Assembly (NCBI GenBank): GCA_017475415.1
Contig: JAFVFM010000063.1
Location: 1 to 6,090, forward strand
Length of the DNA: 6,090 nt
Direction: 5' to 3'
Source of the DNA: Solobacterium sp.
GTDB lineage: Bacteria; Bacillota_I; Bacilli_A; Erysipelotrichales; Erysipelotrichaceae
A model generated the notes under the pieces. It saw only the letters and a list, made by a program, of their open reading frames with translations. It had not been told where the DNA came from and searched no databases. Positions 1 through 5,820 of this stretch are shown here, in pieces (within the stretch, counting starts at the first letter, position 1; every line of letters begins with the position of its first letter). The position numbers were made by a program, and so were the translations under genes.

Positions 1-9
1 ATTGGATAA

Positions 10-618
10 AATGAAGCTTTAGCGAATTCCGTGAATTGTTATTTTGCGGATTTAGGCATACGCATTGGTAGAGAAAGAATAGAAGATGTCGCGAAGCGTT
101 TTATGATCGGAACAGACATAGAAATACCTTTCTTTGAAACCATTCATTCTTCCTTAATCTTCTTAGAAGGAACAAAGGCAGAACTTGCTCAAATCGCTTT
201 TGGGCAAGGCAATACAAAAGTTACCCCAATGAATTTAGCCTTAATTGCTCAAGCAATAGGCAATCATGGAGAAATGATGCAACCTTATCTTGTTGATCAT
301 ATTAGTTATCGTGATTTCTTTCCCATTCATAAAGCTCAACCTAGAATATTATCTTCCTGCGCAGATAGTGAAATCATAAATCGTTTGAAAGAAGCGATGC
401 ATCAAGCTGCCTTAAGTTATGGATTAGGTGAAAATTATGGCATGGTATATGCCAAAACCGGTACTGCAGAATGCTTTGGTGATCGTTTACATACATACAT
501 TCTAGTGACAACAGATAACTATTCCTTCGTCATCAGCCGAAATAATGGAAATGTGAGTACAGAATTATATGACCTTGCCGCGAATCTATTATCTTTTATG
601 CAAAACATTGGCTATTAA
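10..618 (+). CDS. Penicillin-binding protein, transpeptidase domain, C-terminal fragment (5' end outside window; possibly disrupted)
   Basis: This is the C-terminal half of a class B-type penicillin-binding protein (FtsI/PBP2/PbpA group), which cross-links peptidoglycan peptides at the outer face of the membrane. The SxN box is Ser-Val-Asn at 28-36, inside the typical context EALANSVNCYFADLG. A GQGNTKVTPMNLALIAQAI stretch near 202-258 matches the family GQG...TPxxxA segment. The KTG box is AKTGTAE at about 451-471. The active-site SxxK serine must lie left of the window. The GTG at 31 encodes the Val of SxN, so it is not a real start. Reading the same frame left from 31 gives ALANS and then a TAA at 7-9, so the gene is either interrupted by a nonsense codon or frameshifted near the A-run at 8-11. 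The 3' end is intact, finishing in TAA within the terminator stem. The family is confident; the exact subclass and whether the gene is functional are not. Confidence 0.8.
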   Translation, partial: NEALANSVNCYFADLGIRIGRERIEDVAKRFMIGTDIEIPFFETIHSSLIFLEGTKAELAQIAFGQGNTKVTPMNLALIAQAIGNHGEMMQPYLVDHISYRDFFPIHKAQPRILSSCADSEIINRLKEAMHQAALSYGLGENYGMVYAKTGTAECFGDRLHTYILVTTDNYSFVISRNNGNVSTELYDLAANLLSFMQNIGY

Positions 619-675
619 AAAAGGAGCAGTAACCTTCCCCTACAAGTTGTTAGGTTGCGTTACAGCCCCTTTTTT
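617..675. terminator. Bidirectional intrinsic terminator between convergent genes
   Basis: Arm 617-633 (A6, GG, A, GC, A, GTAAC) pairs with 659-675 (GTTAC, A, GC, C, CC, T6), with two single mismatches. An alternative inner pairing AACCT (631-635) with AGGTT (652-656) is also possible. The A-run on one side and T-run on the other make it usable on both strands. It overlaps the stop codon of the penicillin-binding protein and abuts the stop codon of the minus-strand 4Fe-4S gene. Confidence 0.8.
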
Positions 676-676
676 A

Positions 677-1486
677 TTAATCTAATATCCTTCCATCTCT
701 ACTTATGGTTACAACATGCCAAGGAATAAATTTTCCACTAGCTTGTAGAGCTCTCTTTGCCATATTTTCCAAGCCGCCACAGCATGGCACTTCCATACGA
801 ACAATGCATACTTCTTGAATGTCATTATTCTTGATGATTTCGGTTAACTTATCTGCATAATCAACATCATCTAATTTTGGGCAACCAATCAGTGTTATTC
901 TACCCTTCATAAATTCTTCATGCATATTGGCATAGGCATAGGCACTACAATCAGCCGCAATCAATAATTTCATTCCATCAAAAAATGGTGCCTCTGTCGG
1001 TACAAGTTTAATTTGACATGGCCATTGTGCAAGCCTAGATGTAGTTTTTACATTAACAACTTCTTCTTGAAGAGTATTTTGTTGGTTTAATTCCATAGCG
1101 CGAGAACCCGGGCAACTATGACCTTCATGGCCATGAGCGAATTGAACACCTTCTTCTTTTAATTTAGCCATCATTATTTTCCTTCTTTCGTTTTCATCTT
1201 CAATTGTCATAATCTCATCAATTGTCATTTGACTTGCCTTCTTTCTACTTTCTTCCTGTGTCTTTTTTACAGCCGAATCATCATAGGCTTCTGCTTCACG
1301 CTCTTCAAAGCTTATCGCACCTCGTGGGCAACTTGGTAAGCAATCTCCTAAACCATCACAATAATTTTCACGCACCAATTTAGCTTTTCCATCAATTATA
1401 TCAATTGCTCCTTCATGACAAGCAGTGGCGCATATCCCACAACCATTGCATTTTTCTTCATCTATTTGTATTACTTTACGAATCAT
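677..1486 (-). CDS. 4Fe-4S dicluster ferredoxin-like protein (269 aa)
   Basis: A soluble iron-sulfur protein, likely an electron-transfer or redox-stress protein of anaerobes. Residues 13-23 hold CNGCGICATAC, a complete C-x2-C-x2-C-x3-C motif. Residues 43-54 hold CDGLGDCLPSCP, in which the second canonical cysteine is Leu46, so one cluster has only three cysteine ligands in the ferredoxin pattern. A charged linker (60-115) follows, then a His/Cys-rich patch HGHEGHSCPG (118-127). A C-terminal alpha/beta domain contains WPCQIKLVP (156-163), ADCSAYAYA (178-186), GCPKLDDVDY (201-210) and VPCCGG (233-238). I recognise this whole layout, including CDGLG and CPKLDDVDY, as a widespread but poorly characterised family often labelled '4Fe-4S ferredoxin' or 'ATP-binding protein'; no Walker motif is visible. 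The start ATG has AAGGAG six bases upstream (1493-1498). The gene is divergent from a Crp/Fnr regulator and shares its operator. Function in nitrosative or oxidative stress, like FrdX of HcpR regulons, is inference. Confidence 0.88.
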   Translation of the reverse strand: MIRKVIQIDEEKCNGCGICATACHEGAIDIIDGKAKLVRENYCDGLGDCLPSCPRGAISFEEREAEAYDDSAVKKTQEESRKKASQMTIDEIMTIEDENERRKIMMAKLKEEGVQFAHGHEGHSCPGSRAMELNQQNTLQEEVVNVKTTSRLAQWPCQIKLVPTEAPFFDGMKLLIAADCSAYAYANMHEEFMKGRITLIGCPKLDDVDYADKLTEIIKNNDIQEVCIVRMEVPCCGGLENMAKRALQASGKFIPWHVVTISRDGRILD

Positions 1487-1515
1487 AGTATTCTCCTTTA
1501 TTTTTTCATAACTTT

Positions 1516-1521
1516 ACTATA
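1516..1521 (-). promoter_or_regulatory. -10 element of the promoter for the 4Fe-4S gene
   Basis: On the minus strand this hexamer reads TATAGT, giving a transcription start near 1509 and a leader of about 22 bases carrying AAGGAG. The -35 position (1539-1544) reads CATATT, a poor match to TTGACA. That fits a promoter that needs an activator. The palindrome at 1541-1560 is then centred at exactly -41.5, the class II Crp/Fnr position. A second TATAGT at 1521-1526 would put the centre at -36.5 instead. Confidence 0.5.
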
Positions 1522-1522
1522 C

Positions 1523-1528
1523 TATAAT
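1523..1528 (+). promoter_or_regulatory. -10 element of the promoter for the Crp/Fnr regulator
   Basis: A perfect TATAAT, with a T-run (1500-1506) in place of a recognisable -35. The transcription start would be near 1535, so the palindrome at 1541-1560 lies at about +7 to +26, where a bound regulator would block elongation or initiation. It faces the minus-strand promoter, and the -10 elements of the two promoters nearly touch. Confidence 0.5.
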
Positions 1529-1540
1529 GAAAGAAAGGAA

Positions 1541-1560
1541 TATGTGGTTATAACCACATA
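1541..1560. promoter_or_regulatory. Perfect 20-bp palindromic operator, probably for the adjacent Crp/Fnr regulator
   Basis: The sequence is TATGTGGTTATAACCACATA, identical to its own reverse complement over all 20 bases. Crp/Fnr proteins bind as dimers to two-fold sites of this size with half-sites such as TGTGA, TTGAT or related; here the half-site core is TGTGGTTA. It lies between the divergent 4Fe-4S gene and the Crp/Fnr gene. Its position predicts activation of the minus-strand gene (centre -41.5) and repression of the plus-strand gene. The palindrome is seen directly; the bound protein is inferred. Confidence 0.75.
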
Positions 1561-1571
1561 ATAAAAAAATA

Positions 1572-2246
1572 ATGAATATTCAACAAATAAAGAATATCAA
1601 CTTATTTCATGGTTTGAATGAAGAAGAAGTCACAAAAGCTCTTACATATTTAAATGCATACGAAAAAACTTATCGAAAGAATTCTACTATCTTTCACGCT
1701 GGTGATTATATTCATGAAATGGGGATTGTTTTAGAAGGTAGCGTAACAATAGAAAATAATGATATTTGGGGAAACAAAACAATTTTGAATATGATCAAAA
1801 AAAATGATTCTTTTGCCGAAAGCTATGCCTACCTTCACGATATGCCTTTACTTATTGATGTTATAGCCAATGAGAAAACAACTATCCTTTTTCTTGAAAT
1901 AAACGTATTAGCCAATTCATTAAAAAATAAACCAAATTGGGCAATCACTATATTGCAAAATCTTTGTTTTCTTTCTTCACATAAAAACTTGCATCTATCG
2001 CAAAGAAGTTTCCATACATCTTCTAAATCAATCCGAGCTAGAGTGATGTCTTATTTGCATAGCCTATCCATTCAACTACAATCCAAAGAATTTGAAATAC
2101 CATTTAACCGCCAACAATTAGCAGATTATTTAAATGTAGAACGTACTGCTTTATCAAAAGAATTAAAAAGGATGAAAGAAAACAATCTCATCCTTTATCA
2201 TAAAAATCATTTTCTTATCCTTGCTAACAAGGACGATCAGCTATAA
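1572..2246 (+). CDS. Crp/Fnr-family transcriptional regulator (224 aa)
   Basis: A DNA-binding regulator of the cyclic-nucleotide-receptor-like superfamily, with the usual length of about 220-230 residues. The N-terminal beta-roll spans roughly 10-118 and includes IFHAGDYIHEMGIVLEGSV (40-58) and the later FAESYAYLHDMPL (81-93). A dimer helix follows at about 120-150. The C-terminal winged helix contains IPFNRQQLADYLNVERTALS (176-195), a typical HTH_Crp segment, then ELKRMKENNLI. There is only one cysteine (Cys132), so FNR-type Fe-S ligation is excluded; the cAMP-contact Arg-Ser pair of true CRP is not seen either. The effector is therefore unknown; haem/NO sensing as in HcpR is possible because of the 4Fe-4S neighbour. 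No Shine-Dalgarno precedes ATG 1572, where the upstream bases are an A-rich run after the palindrome, and an in-frame TAA at 1551 rules out a longer form. It overlaps the convergent nagA by six bases. Confidence 0.9.
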   Translation: MNIQQIKNINLFHGLNEEEVTKALTYLNAYEKTYRKNSTIFHAGDYIHEMGIVLEGSVTIENNDIWGNKTILNMIKKNDSFAESYAYLHDMPLLIDVIANEKTTILFLEINVLANSLKNKPNWAITILQNLCFLSSHKNLHLSQRSFHTSSKSIRARVMSYLHSLSIQLQSKEFEIPFNRQQLADYLNVERTALSKELKRMKENNLILYHKNHFLILANKDDQL

Positions 2247-3380
2247 TTGCTTTTTTCCACAACAATAGGTTTGTATTATCGAATAATCCTCATCTAATAT
2301 CACGATATCAGCATTTTTACCTTGTTCAAGTGAGCCTCTATCCTGATCAATCCCTAAATATTTACAAGGATTATTTGTAATAGAAGCTAAAGCGATAGAA
2401 AATGGTACACGGGCCTTTTCAACAATATTATATAAACCTTCATTCATTTTTAAAGTTGAACCTGCTAATGGCTTTTCTTTTATTTGTAGATGAGCAGAGC
2501 CATCTGGATAAATTATCGCTTCCTGCCCCATAAAAAGAAACGATGTGCCTATTGGATACCCTTTACAAGACAAGGCATCACTCACCATAATCGCATAATC
2601 TTTTTTGAGTTTATAAAAGATAGATAAAGCCTCAAAAGATGTATGTATTCCATCACCAATGATTTCTGCATATGCATTTTCTATATTTAATGCCGCACCA
2701 ACCATACCTGCTTCCCTATGATGAAATGCTCGCATCGCATTATACGTATGTGTAAAGCAACTCGCTCCATTACGTATCGCTTTTTTTGCGATTTCGTAGG
2801 TTGCTGCACTATGGCCTAAAGATACACAAACCCCATTTTTTACTAAATATTTTATCAATTCAAATTGATTATCTTCTTCTGGTGCTATTGTTACAATTCG
2901 TATCATTCCTTGGGCAGCTTGCTGAAATGATTCAAATTCTTCAATCGTCCCTTTTTTTATAAATTGATCATTATGTGCACCCTTATATTCTTTCGAAATA
3001 TAAGGACCTTCCATATGTATTCCTAATATTTCTGCCCCCGCCTCATTATCATGCATAATTTCTGCTATATGACGAAAAGCTCTAGTCAATTGCGAAGATG
3101 AAGCCGTAATAGTTGTAGGGCAAAAGCCACACACCCCCTCTTTTGGTAAAGCCTCTTTCCAAGTAATTAAACCTTCTTTTTCTCCAGTTGTCGCATCATA
3201 GCCTAAATACCCATGTGTATGAATATCATAAAAACCTGGTACTATCCTTTTATTACCATAATCTATATCCACTTCTTTTGTATTATATTCATGAATCGCT
3301 ATAATTCTTTTTTCTTCTATTTCTATTTGTGCAGGTTGAAATGAAGAGCCTAAATATACATTTTCACTTTGTATCACCAT
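2241..3380 (-). CDS. nagA: N-acetylglucosamine-6-phosphate deacetylase (379 aa)
   Basis: A cytoplasmic amidohydrolase that converts GlcNAc-6-phosphate to glucosamine-6-phosphate and acetate in amino-sugar use and wall recycling. Landmarks in order are VPGFYDIHTHG (47-57) with the metal-type His54/His56, GIHMEGPY (120-127) with Glu124, SLGHSAATY (187-195) with His190, THTYNAM (210-216) with His211, HREAGMVGAAL (221-231), GDGIH (242-246), MVSDAL (265-270) with the catalytic Asp268, GSTLKMNEG (308-316), and the C-terminal GSLEQGKNADIVILD (349-363). The length is normal for the family. Small deviations are THTYNAM for the usual THLFNAM and REAG for REPG. The ATG has AGAGGTG about four bases upstream. 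It stands alone here: no nagB, PTS or GntR-type nagR gene is adjacent within the window. It is divergent from the symporter gene across a long intergenic region. Confidence 0.95.
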   Translation of the reverse strand: MVIQSENVYLGSSFQPAQIEIEEKRIIAIHEYNTKEVDIDYGNKRIVPGFYDIHTHGYLGYDATTGEKEGLITWKEALPKEGVCGFCPTTITASSSQLTRAFRHIAEIMHDNEAGAEILGIHMEGPYISKEYKGAHNDQFIKKGTIEEFESFQQAAQGMIRIVTIAPEEDNQFELIKYLVKNGVCVSLGHSAATYEIAKKAIRNGASCFTHTYNAMRAFHHREAGMVGAALNIENAYAEIIGDGIHTSFEALSIFYKLKKDYAIMVSDALSCKGYPIGTSFLFMGQEAIIYPDGSAHLQIKEKPLAGSTLKMNEGLYNIVEKARVPFSIALASITNNPCKYLGIDQDRGSLEQGKNADIVILDEDYSIIQTYCCGKKQL

Positions 3381-3445
3381 AGAACACCTCTATATCTTTC
3401 TCTTCCAAAAAATTCGCAAAAAATTATCTATTTATCTTTTACAAG

Positions 3446-3451
3446 ATTATA
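3446..3451 (-). promoter_or_regulatory. Possible -10 element for nagA
   Basis: On the minus strand this reads TATAAT, giving a transcription start near 3439 and a leader of about 59 bases. No convincing -35 is present at 16-18 bases upstream, so the assignment rests on the -10 alone in an AT-rich region. Confidence 0.35.
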
Positions 3452-3514
3452 GATAGGATAATAAACGACTTTATATCATTTTACTCTATAATATAGATGT
3501 ACTACAGTGAATTT

Positions 3515-3541
3515 ATAGACCTTGTTGACCAAAAGATCTAT
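3515..3541. promoter_or_regulatory. Imperfect 27-bp palindrome in the nagA/symporter intergenic region
   Basis: The outer arms ATAGA and TCTAT match exactly. Inside, CTT pairs with AAG, with three mismatched pairs in total, centred on A3528. It lies upstream of both divergent promoters, which fits a regulator site. On the minus strand 3511-3522 reads AGGTCTATAAAT, sharing GGTCTATA with the TGGTCTATACCA-like sites of GntR/HutC-type NagR/DasR repressors, but the second half of such a site is missing. The regulator is unknown. Confidence 0.3.
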
Positions 3542-3588
3542 GCCAGTAAAAAAACGCAAATTCGCTAATCATTTTCTAAAAATAACAC

Positions 3589-3594
3589 TATAAT
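3589..3594 (+). promoter_or_regulatory. -10 element for the symporter gene
   Basis: A perfect TATAAT placing the transcription start near 3601, with a weak -35 (TAATCA at 3566-3571, spacing 17). Transcription starting there would exclude the ATG at 3599 as a start codon, supporting ATG 3635. Confidence 0.5.
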
Positions 3595-3622
3595 ATGTAT
3601 GTTTTATTATATAAGGATAAAT

Positions 3623-3630
3623 GGAGGTGA
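3623..3630 (+). promoter_or_regulatory. Strong ribosome binding site deciding the symporter start
   Basis: GGAGGTGA followed by GCTT and ATG at 3635. The GGAGG core is seven bases from the start codon. The upstream in-frame ATG at 3599 has no such signal and sits at the predicted transcription start. Confidence 0.85.
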
Positions 3631-3634
3631 GCTT

Positions 3635-5293
3635 ATGAGTTTTCTATGGCCTATTCGTAAGTATAAGAATTTCGAAATAAATAATGACATTATAAAAAAT
3701 AGCTTATCTTTTATTGAAGAAGAATTAGTTGCTTTAAAACTAGATAAAAAACTTATTATGCGAGCAGTTTTATTAGCAGAAGAATTATTGCCTGAACTCA
3801 TTGAACACGCTCATACTGATAAACCAATACAAATTCTTGTTCGTAAACTCTTAGGTGATATTAGTATTACTATTCGCTCATATGGCGAGGCATTTAACCC
3901 TCTATCGAATACAAATAAATATAGTGAAGAAGATGAATATACCGAAGAGGCAGTTCGCTCAATTATTTTAAAATCCTATGGTGATAATTTAAAAATAACC
4001 CATCATAATGGCATGAATCAAATACGCATTTTAGCTGATCAATCTAGTCAAAAAATGTTAATACGCACAGCCTATGCCTTAGTATTTGGTATTCTATTTG
4101 GCTTATTGTTGAAATTCATTTTACCATCTAGCATATCGGTTGGTATACAAACCTATCTTTTAACACCAATTAAAACCATCTTCATGAATAGCCTGCAAAT
4201 TGTCATTGGACCAGTTATCTTCTTTTCCATCGTTTCTAGTTTTTCCCAATTTAAGAATCTATCTGAACTTGGGCGTATAGGTGCTAAAGTTATGGGTATT
4301 TATTTCTTTACAACAATTATTGCTGTACTATTAAGCATCGCTTCATTCTCTATACTTCAACCAGGAACTGTTGGTTTTGCCCTTAAGCTACCACAATTAG
4401 AAGCAGTAGCTATACAGTCTGAAGCTACTTCTCTATCGCTACTAGATACATTCATTTCCATTGTCCCTTCTAATTTTTTAAATCCCTTTCTAACTGCAAA
4501 TACTTTACAAATTATCTTCTTAGCAATTCTTTGTGGAATTGCTTTAGGCATGATTGGTGAATATGCTTCAACATTAAAAGATTTCTTTGAAGCTTGCAAT
4601 TCTTTATTCTTAACGATTACCACTTTGATATCACGCTTTATCCCTATTGTTGTTGTAGTATCCGTTTCTGAATTAATTCTATCCTTAAATCTTTCATCCT
4701 TATTATCTGTATTATCATTTGGTATTACAGTAATACTCACCTTATTCCTAATGATTGGCATTTATTGCTTACTTATTTTAACCATTTCCCACCTCAATCC
4801 ATTAACCTTCCTCAAAAAGAATCGTGAAGGCATGTTAACAAGTATGGCTTTATCATCTAGCTCTGCTGCTATGCCTACGAATTTGCGAACCTGCACAGAT
4901 TATTTAGGTATTTCTCCTAAAGTCGCAAATTTTTCTATTCCACTTGGGGCTACTGTTAACATGGATGGAACATGCATCTTCCTTACAATAGTTTCTCTCT
5001 TCCTCGCAAGAGCATTCAATGTTGATATCTCATCAGCACAACTTGTTTCTTTAGCAATTACGATTATCCTCTTATCCTTTGGTGCCCCTGGTGTACCAGG
5101 ATCTGCTTATGTATGCACGTTTGTTTTGTTGAATCAACTTCATATCCCGGTTGAAGCTACTAGCTTAATTGTAGCTATCTATCCTTTCATCGATATGGTT
5201 GCTACAATGTCAAATACATCTGGAGATATCGCTGCATCCTTAATCGTCGCAAAAAGTGAGAATTTACTCGATATTGAAAGATTCAACCAATAA
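3635..5293 (+). CDS. SLC1-type (SDF/DAACS) amino-acid:cation symporter fused to an N-terminal degenerate GHKL/RsbW-like domain (552 aa)
   Basis: A secondary transporter in the cytoplasmic membrane. Residues 142-545 form an SLC1 fold of the usual length of about 400 residues: VIGPVIFFSIV (190-200, in TM2), the serine-rich hairpin 1 SSSSAAMPTN (407-416), TM7 NMDGT (442-446), hairpin 2 GAPGVPG (483-489) and TM8 DMVATMSNTSGD (520-531). Sodium-site residues Asn442, Asp444, Asn527 and Asp531 are kept. The position of GltPh Arg397, which binds the substrate side-chain carboxylate, is Ala523, arguing against aspartate/glutamate and for a neutral or other substrate. Residues 1-140 are not part of normal SLC1 proteins. 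AEELLPELIEHA (48-59), ISITIRSYGEAFNPL (76-90) and GMNQIRI (126-132) resemble the N-box, G1 region and last strand of HATPase_c_2/anti-sigma kinases, but the N-box Asn is Glu54, the G1 Asp is gone, and no glycine-rich G2 loop is seen. The start at 3635 is chosen because of GGAGGTGA. Substrate and regulation are inferred. Confidence 0.9.
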   Translation: MSFLWPIRKYKNFEINNDIIKNSLSFIEEELVALKLDKKLIMRAVLLAEELLPELIEHAHTDKPIQILVRKLLGDISITIRSYGEAFNPLSNTNKYSEEDEYTEEAVRSIILKSYGDNLKITHHNGMNQIRILADQSSQKMLIRTAYALVFGILFGLLLKFILPSSISVGIQTYLLTPIKTIFMNSLQIVIGPVIFFSIVSSFSQFKNLSELGRIGAKVMGIYFFTTIIAVLLSIASFSILQPGTVGFALKLPQLEAVAIQSEATSLSLLDTFISIVPSNFLNPFLTANTLQIIFLAILCGIALGMIGEYASTLKDFFEACNSLFLTITTLISRFIPIVVVVSVSELILSLNLSSLLSVLSFGITVILTLFLMIGIYCLLILTISHLNPLTFLKKNREGMLTSMALSSSSAAMPTNLRTCTDYLGISPKVANFSIPLGATVNMDGTCIFLTIVSLFLARAFNVDISSAQLVSLAITIILLSFGAPGVPGSAYVCTFVLLNQLHIPVEATSLIVAIYPFIDMVATMSNTSGDIAASLIVAKSENLLDIERFNQ

Positions 5294-5295
5294 GA

Positions 5296-5336
5296 AAAAG
5301 ACTTGCTTTAGGAATAATCCATCAAGCAAGCCTTTT
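5296..5336. terminator. Bidirectional intrinsic terminator
   Basis: Arm 5296-5308 (AAAAGACTTGCTT) pairs with 5324-5336 (AAGCAAGCCTTTT) with a single mismatch and a 15-base loop. The A-run and T-run flanks let it work on both strands. It begins three bases after the symporter stop and ends four bases before the stop of the convergent small membrane protein gene. Confidence 0.85.
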
Positions 5337-5340
5337 CATT

Positions 5341-5793
5341 TTAAGCTAATGAATCATGTTTGATTTTATTTATTAAGTAGAAGATGCATCCATTAATCAA
5401 TAATGAAGCAATACCTGTACTTAAGGAAGCATTCGCATTCATGAATAAGGAAGTAATAATATTAATTACTGCTAGGGCAAGTAATACTAAGGTTACAATC
5501 CAAGCTTTTTTATATTGTGTACCATCATTTACTACCTTCTTCATCAAACTCCAATTATAGAGTTGGAATAAACCAATGAGTACTGTACCAATACCAACAC
5601 CTAAGAGTGTTATACCTAAATTAGAGATATCTGAAGCAACTGCATTTGAATTTTGTACAATTGAATTAACATTACCTAAGGCAGCTCCACCACCTAACAT
5701 AAGTAGCACAGCCATAACGATATTTATGATACCTGCTATGAGTTCAATAATCGCGAATACATTTAATATTTTTTGTTCTTTAGATCTTTCCAT
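5341..5793 (-). CDS. Small four-helix membrane protein of unknown function (150 aa)
   Basis: I do not recognise the family. The protein begins MERSKEQKIL and has four hydrophobic stretches: about 11-38 (with a GGGAALG turn), 58-80, 97-118 and 122-142. A polar loop (41-57) is rich in Asn and Ser, and a short basic loop MKKVVNDGTQYKK lies at 84-96. The tail is basic to mixed (INKIKHDSLA). The charge pattern suggests both termini and the middle loop face the cytoplasm. No catalytic motif or signal-peptide cleavage site stands out. The start is ATG 5793, eight bases after AAGGGGGG; an upstream in-frame TTG (5820) lies at the predicted transcription start and is rejected. It appears to be a single-gene unit with its own promoter and a shared terminator. 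Confidence 0.8.
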   Translation of the reverse strand: MERSKEQKILNVFAIIELIAGIINIVMAVLLMLGGGAALGNVNSIVQNSNAVASDISNLGITLLGVGIGTVLIGLFQLYNWSLMKKVVNDGTQYKKAWIVTLVLLALAVINIITSLFMNANASLSTGIASLLINGCIFYLINKIKHDSLA

Positions 5794-5801
5794 TTTTTTG
5801 T

Positions 5802-5809
5802 CCCCCCTT
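5802..5809 (-). promoter_or_regulatory. G-rich ribosome binding site of the small membrane protein
   Basis: On the minus strand this reads AAGGGGGG, followed by AC and six A before ATG 5793, giving an eight-base spacer. A run of six G is unusual in this AT-rich DNA and fixes the start codon. Confidence 0.7.
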
Positions 5810-5820
5810 GATCTATACAA

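Noticed and set aside
31..33. GTG at 31 as start of a 195-residue protein
   Set aside because: It encodes the Val inside the SxN box, and conserved residues lie just upstream in the same frame.
1542..1553. Three-codon leader frame (Met-Trp-Leu-stop) after AAAGGAA inside the palindrome
   Set aside because: Three codons forced by the palindrome sequence are most likely chance.
2239..2256. Possible terminator after the Crp/Fnr gene (AGC...GCT then T-run)
   Set aside because: The stem is only three base pairs.
3411..3568. Two AATTCGCWAA copies (3411-3420 and 3559-3568) as a regulatory repeat
   Set aside because: Ten bases of AT-rich similarity, not palindromic, and different distances from their genes; could easily be chance.
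3599..3634. ATG at 3599 as the symporter start
   Set aside because: It has no ribosome binding site and coincides with the transcription start predicted from TATAAT 3589-3594, while ATG 3635 has GGAGGTGA.
3607..3801. Minus-strand open frame opposite the symporter N-terminus
   Set aside because: Shadow of the real gene, with no ribosome site or protein-like pattern.
4357..4761. Minus-strand open frame opposite the symporter membrane domain
   Set aside because: Its composition is that of reversed membrane-helix codons; it is a shadow frame.
5794..5820. TTG at 5820 as start of the small membrane protein
   Set aside because: It lies at the predicted transcription start; ATG 5793 has a well-spaced G-rich ribosome site.
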